Positions 60,165 through 64,000 of a stretch of 64,000 nucleotides of DNA are shown in pieces; the stretch's first letter is position 1, and each line of letters begins with the position of its first letter. The translations under genes were made by a program, and so were the position numbers. The notes below the pieces were generated by a model. It worked only from the letters and a program-made list of their open reading frames with translations. It was not told where the DNA came from and ran no database searches. Source of the DNA: Sequoia sempervirens (taxonomy: Eukaryota; Streptophyta; Pinopsida; Cupressales; Cupressaceae); contig VDFB02193867.1 in assembly GCA_007258455.2 (NCBI GenBank), positions 568,159,469 through 568,223,468 on the forward strand, given 5' to 3'.

Positions 60165-63100
60165 TTAATACACACCCAATTGAAAGAGAAATAATCAAAG
60201 CTATTTCCTTGAGCATAAATGTAAACCTTAGGTCACTACCTCATAAGTTTTCATAGTGTGGGAAGGCCTTTGTGGTAAAAAAACTATAAATGATGTATAG
60301 ATCAAGGCATGTGAGATGTTTATGTTCAATGATTATTTTATTAAGAGTAAGGAATTTAATTATTTCACTCTTAGCCTAGAAACCCATGCAAGGATTGCTT
60401 TTATGAAAAGGAAATAATTTTCCAAACAATGACCCTACTTTAGTTGAAAGTACATTAATATTTGAGGTGGGTATTGATAATATTATAATTGAATGGGGTA
60501 TGACCTCAACATTAAAATTTGACACTTAGAGAACAAAAATAAAGTGAGAGTGTCTAAGGATATTAAATAAGCTAGTATTTTTTATTAAGGATAAAAGTAT
60601 TGTCCCCATCTAGAACCCTTGTCATTATGGTTTATTTCCCAAGAGAATTCTAAGATCCACAATATTTTGATGACACTCAAGACGAAATCAGTCCACTTAC
60701 TGATAAAATAGTGTAAGACATGCTTGTTCCTAATCTTGCATCTCTTGTTATGCATATTGTTTAATTTACTGATGTTGTAACAAGTAAATTATAAAGGGAC
60801 TATGATGAATTGCTACAAGATGTTATATTTATAAATAAGGAATGGGAAGAATGAAAATCCAAGTCTACAAATTGTTGTTAGAACATAAAATAATCAAGTA
60901 CCAAATTAACTATTCCTCCACCAAATGTTCCATAAGAAATTTTCTAGTCTTAGAGAGATATCAATGTATTATTCTAACAAGTTAAGGATTTGCACAATTA
61001 GAAGAATTACCATTTCTAGAGTATTATCATTTCTATAGTATTTCTCTAAAGAGAATTATCATTTCTAGAGTATCCAGCTTGATCAATTTAATTGATGATC
61101 TCTAGGAATATCATGAAAACTTGAGAAAATCTACAAAGAATATTCATAGTGTGACCCAAAAGTTGTTAGATTTGAATGTTAAGTGGATCCCTAGAATTAT
61201 GACCATGAATATTATCTATAAGAATTCTAGGTATAATCCAAATAGCCCCCAAAAAAATCATAAAAAATTCCAAAGTAACAAATTTTTTCACTGGTGTTTC
61301 TTCCTTTCTTAACAAGTTGTAGTATGGTTTTAAAGAAATGGTTAATTATCAAACTCCTATAATTACAATCTTAGTGGGAATATAAAGGAAATAAATTTTT
61401 GTAAGGTTTATTTTTTGGAATTGACACCTTTGTGGCTAAATCCTACCTTATAAAGGGAAAGTGTTAATCCTATTTTGGTTAGTTGTTGGATTGATACAAC
61501 CTTACTACTAGAAAATAAAACATAAAGTTTTATTAAGGAAGTAAGAATCACTCTAGACACTATATATTTCAAACTAATATGAATAAAATTAAAATGGTTT
61601 TATAGGTAGATTAGTCAATTAATGAATAATTTGATGAGTTGACAAAGAAATTTAGAAATGAATACTAATGATTCATCTTTGTCCTTTCATAACTATTAGT
61701 TATCCAAGTTACACAAGTGAAATAATGAAGTCTTGTTGTAGCCAAAGTATAAAGTCTTGGTTAGTATTTACTTGACCGATTTCGAATCTACCATTGATTA
61801 TTGACCCTTACCTTAACGAGTTTGGAGGAATTTTATAGAGAAAATAAATGAATTGTATATTATTGCATCTAGAGGTTTCATTTGAATTTTACAATTCCTA
61901 TGTTAATAGTAACTTGCATATGTTGGGATATATATGTAAAAGATACTTATGTATCTAACATAAATTTTTATCTAGGTATGGAGTCTCAAAGTATGTATTG
62001 TTACAAAATGGGAGGTTTTTGGAAGAGCATAATACCATGGCTAGTATATTTTATGTTTTCTTCTTTTAAAATAACTTTGTTCATCCTCCTTTCATGGTAA
62101 TAATTCTTTGAATTTGTCCTAAATATCTTAGAGCTTCATATGGACAATGGTTAGTTATCATGGTAATGGCCTTGAGTTGCACATGACCCCTCTAAATCTT
62201 GTGGCATGTTTCTAGGAAGAACTATCTTGCTTCATTTAGATGCATAAGTTAAGTGGATAGAGTGTTATCAAAACCTTTTCAACTATATAATGTGAGGGGT
62301 ATCCACCCCAAATATCACTACAACATTTTTTGTGAGCAAATATATCTAGAATAATTTAGAGATCTCTTATTTATCAACTAGAAACATAGTGGGTGGTGAT
62401 GTACTATGATTGATGCTTGATTCCTTTTGGAGGATCAAACTACAATTACGAGCTAAGGAAATTAAGATAGTTTCCTTTTTTCATTGCATTCTTACAACAT
62501 TTCATTGCTCCACCTCTAGCGGATTAGCCCTTGGTTGTTGAGGAAGCTAGGATTCATGTGAACTTTTGGAAATGTTACTTTCTAACAAACTCAATATTGT
62601 TCAATGAGTGATAAGTTTCAATCAACCATGAGATGAGAATTGTTATTCCTTATAAAGAGGAAAAGGAAGCTACAAAGATTATTTCATATGCATATTTCAT
62701 AATTATTTTTCATGCATTTCTTTTCTAAGAGTTCATTGCAGAATATTCTTAATTTCTAAATATGAAAATACTATATTACTCATTTCTTGAAGAAAGATTA
62801 TTTTCTATGCATTTTTGTTATGATCTTATTATAATTGTGTTAGCTTGTATTTAAACAATGTTGTAAAAAATCTCGTTGAATATTTTTAAATTGATAAGAA
62901 AAATTTCACATCTAACATGTTGAGAAAAGGGTGATTATAATAGATTAATAGCAGAGTCTAATTGTCTCATATTAAGTAGTTGATAACCTAAGTTTTGCAA
63001 GACACGATGAAGTACATTAGGTCTATCAATATAAACATGAAGCATGAACTGCCCTTTTATCTTTATGATCTTATGCTTGAACCTATGCACAAGATACAAG

Positions 63101-64000
63101 GAACCAATAATAATTATTTTCTAATAATTTAATACATTTTTAATATGACAATTTAGTTAGAAATAGCTCATGTAATTTAATAATGCATTGCAAATAATTT
63201 ACAATAAGTAATGCTATCAATTATTGTACATGTTTCCTTCTTTTTTTCTTAAACTTGTGTGAATCTAGAATTGTGTCATAAAGTATCACTTAATTAGTAA
63301 ATAGTTTTAGAAGAATTGATCATTTCATATGATTTCAACCATATTTTCCTTTAAGAGATCTTGTATTTGTTTCATCTTCGCAAAGATATGTAAATCTCAA
63401 AGGAGAGAAGAGTCTTCTCTCATGTGTTGGTCTTTTCCTTGATCTATTTGATTATAAATTCTTTGTTTATATAGATGAATTTTGAAATTCTTTGAATTAT
63501 TTCTTTGCAAGATATTTTCTAGAATAGGGTTTAGATTTAAAGCAAGAAAAAGCCCCAACAACAAGTAGAGTGGAAGCATAGAGACTCTACATATTTTAAT
63601 ATCTTCATTTGGATGCAAGAAGTACCTAAGACTGACAACTTGGATTGGTCCACACTATAGGTTATTGACAATTTTGTACTTCATATCAATGGAACTATTT
63701 TTATATGTGAAACGTGTGGGAGGCTAGCTACTGAAACCCAATGGCCCACTACTACATCCTTACCAACCACTTCTTGTTAGGTACATCTACAATCCTCCCA
63801 TTTGATCTCTTCTTTGACTAAATGGAGTTGTTAAATTATATTCAATGACACAGTTTATATAGCAATTATATGTAACAATAAACATTCCTCGTAGAGACAA
63901 TGATCATTGTTAACCTATTTCATGATAAAGGTCCTTGTGAATTAAAAATTCAGTTACTTTAGATGCTCATGATAATGATCAAAAGAGGTAAATGTTAACC
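60165..64000 (+). repeat. duplicated unit C (~3.8 kb, runs off the window)
   Basis: Second collinear copy of unit A. It differs by scattered substitutions and by indels of 40-90 bases. Small frames at 61121-61312 and 61882-62100 are the counterparts of decayed frames in A. No intact gene is present. Confidence 0.8.

Noticed and set aside
1..64000. tRNA, rRNA, organellar insertion, or intact host gene
   Set aside because: No cloverleaf with A and B boxes, no rRNA core words, no chloroplast or mitochondrial gene text, and no ORF with a recognisable host domain was found on reading both strands.

Overview
This is plant nuclear DNA, about 35% GC or less by eye, with no intact cellular protein gene that I can support and no rRNA, tRNA, CRISPR array or organellar tract. 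It is built from nested, decayed LTR retrotransposons. Both Ty1/copia and Ty3/gypsy types are present, with plant-type primer binding sites, polypurine tracts, 5'-TG...CA-3' LTR ends and many in-frame stops. The very long LTRs, deep nesting and old decay suggest a very large genome, probably a conifer or other gymnosperm. That is inference; no single-copy gene confirms it.

Layout. (1) 1-7.2 kb: a broken ~1,200-codon minus-strand reading frame of unknown function (1196-4770). Upstream lie an intron-like stretch holding ~30 degenerate copies of a GGTCTCGGCGA-like motif and a candidate small exon. (2) 7.2-18.5 kb: AT-rich decayed repeats around a minus-strand Ty3/gypsy gag remnant (11.6-14.5 kb), recognised from its C-terminal zinc-finger-like block. 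(3) 18.5-28.0 kb: the best defined element, a minus-strand non-autonomous LTR retrotransposon. Its LTRs are ~4.4-4.5 kb each, yet its internal region is only 559 bp and holds just a PBS, a PPT and a strong hairpin. (4) 28.0-34.5 kb: the 3' part of a plus-strand copia-like element with an unrecognised ORF, PPT and LTR, abutting a minus-strand gypsy 5' LTR, PBS and gag. (5) 34.5-50.5 kb: head-to-head copia LTRs, a coiled-coil gag fragment, and a minus-strand copia element with gag, protease, integrase, RT and RNase H plus its 3' LTR. Its gag is split by a 3.1-kb solo-LTR-like insertion with a near-perfect 5-bp target duplication. Two ~790-bp inverted-repeat elements of one family sit in opposite orientations, one inside a copia LTR and one ending a copia gag. 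(6) 50.5-64 kb: another unknown decayed reading frame, then a ~4-kb unit present twice in direct orientation plus a 0.5-kb third fragment. A ~1.2-kb non-repetitive island lies between the units.

Nothing here looks like a working pathway. Relations between features are those of element parts (LTR-PBS-gag-pol-PPT-LTR) and insertion order. The most notable items are the giant-LTR, minimal-interior element with a palindrome-tipped hairpin downstream of its PBS, and the uneven divergence of its two LTRs. Also notable are the unknown ORF next to a copia PPT/LTR with nearly all stops TAG, the ~790-bp inverted-repeat family, and the 5.3-6.1 kb motif array.
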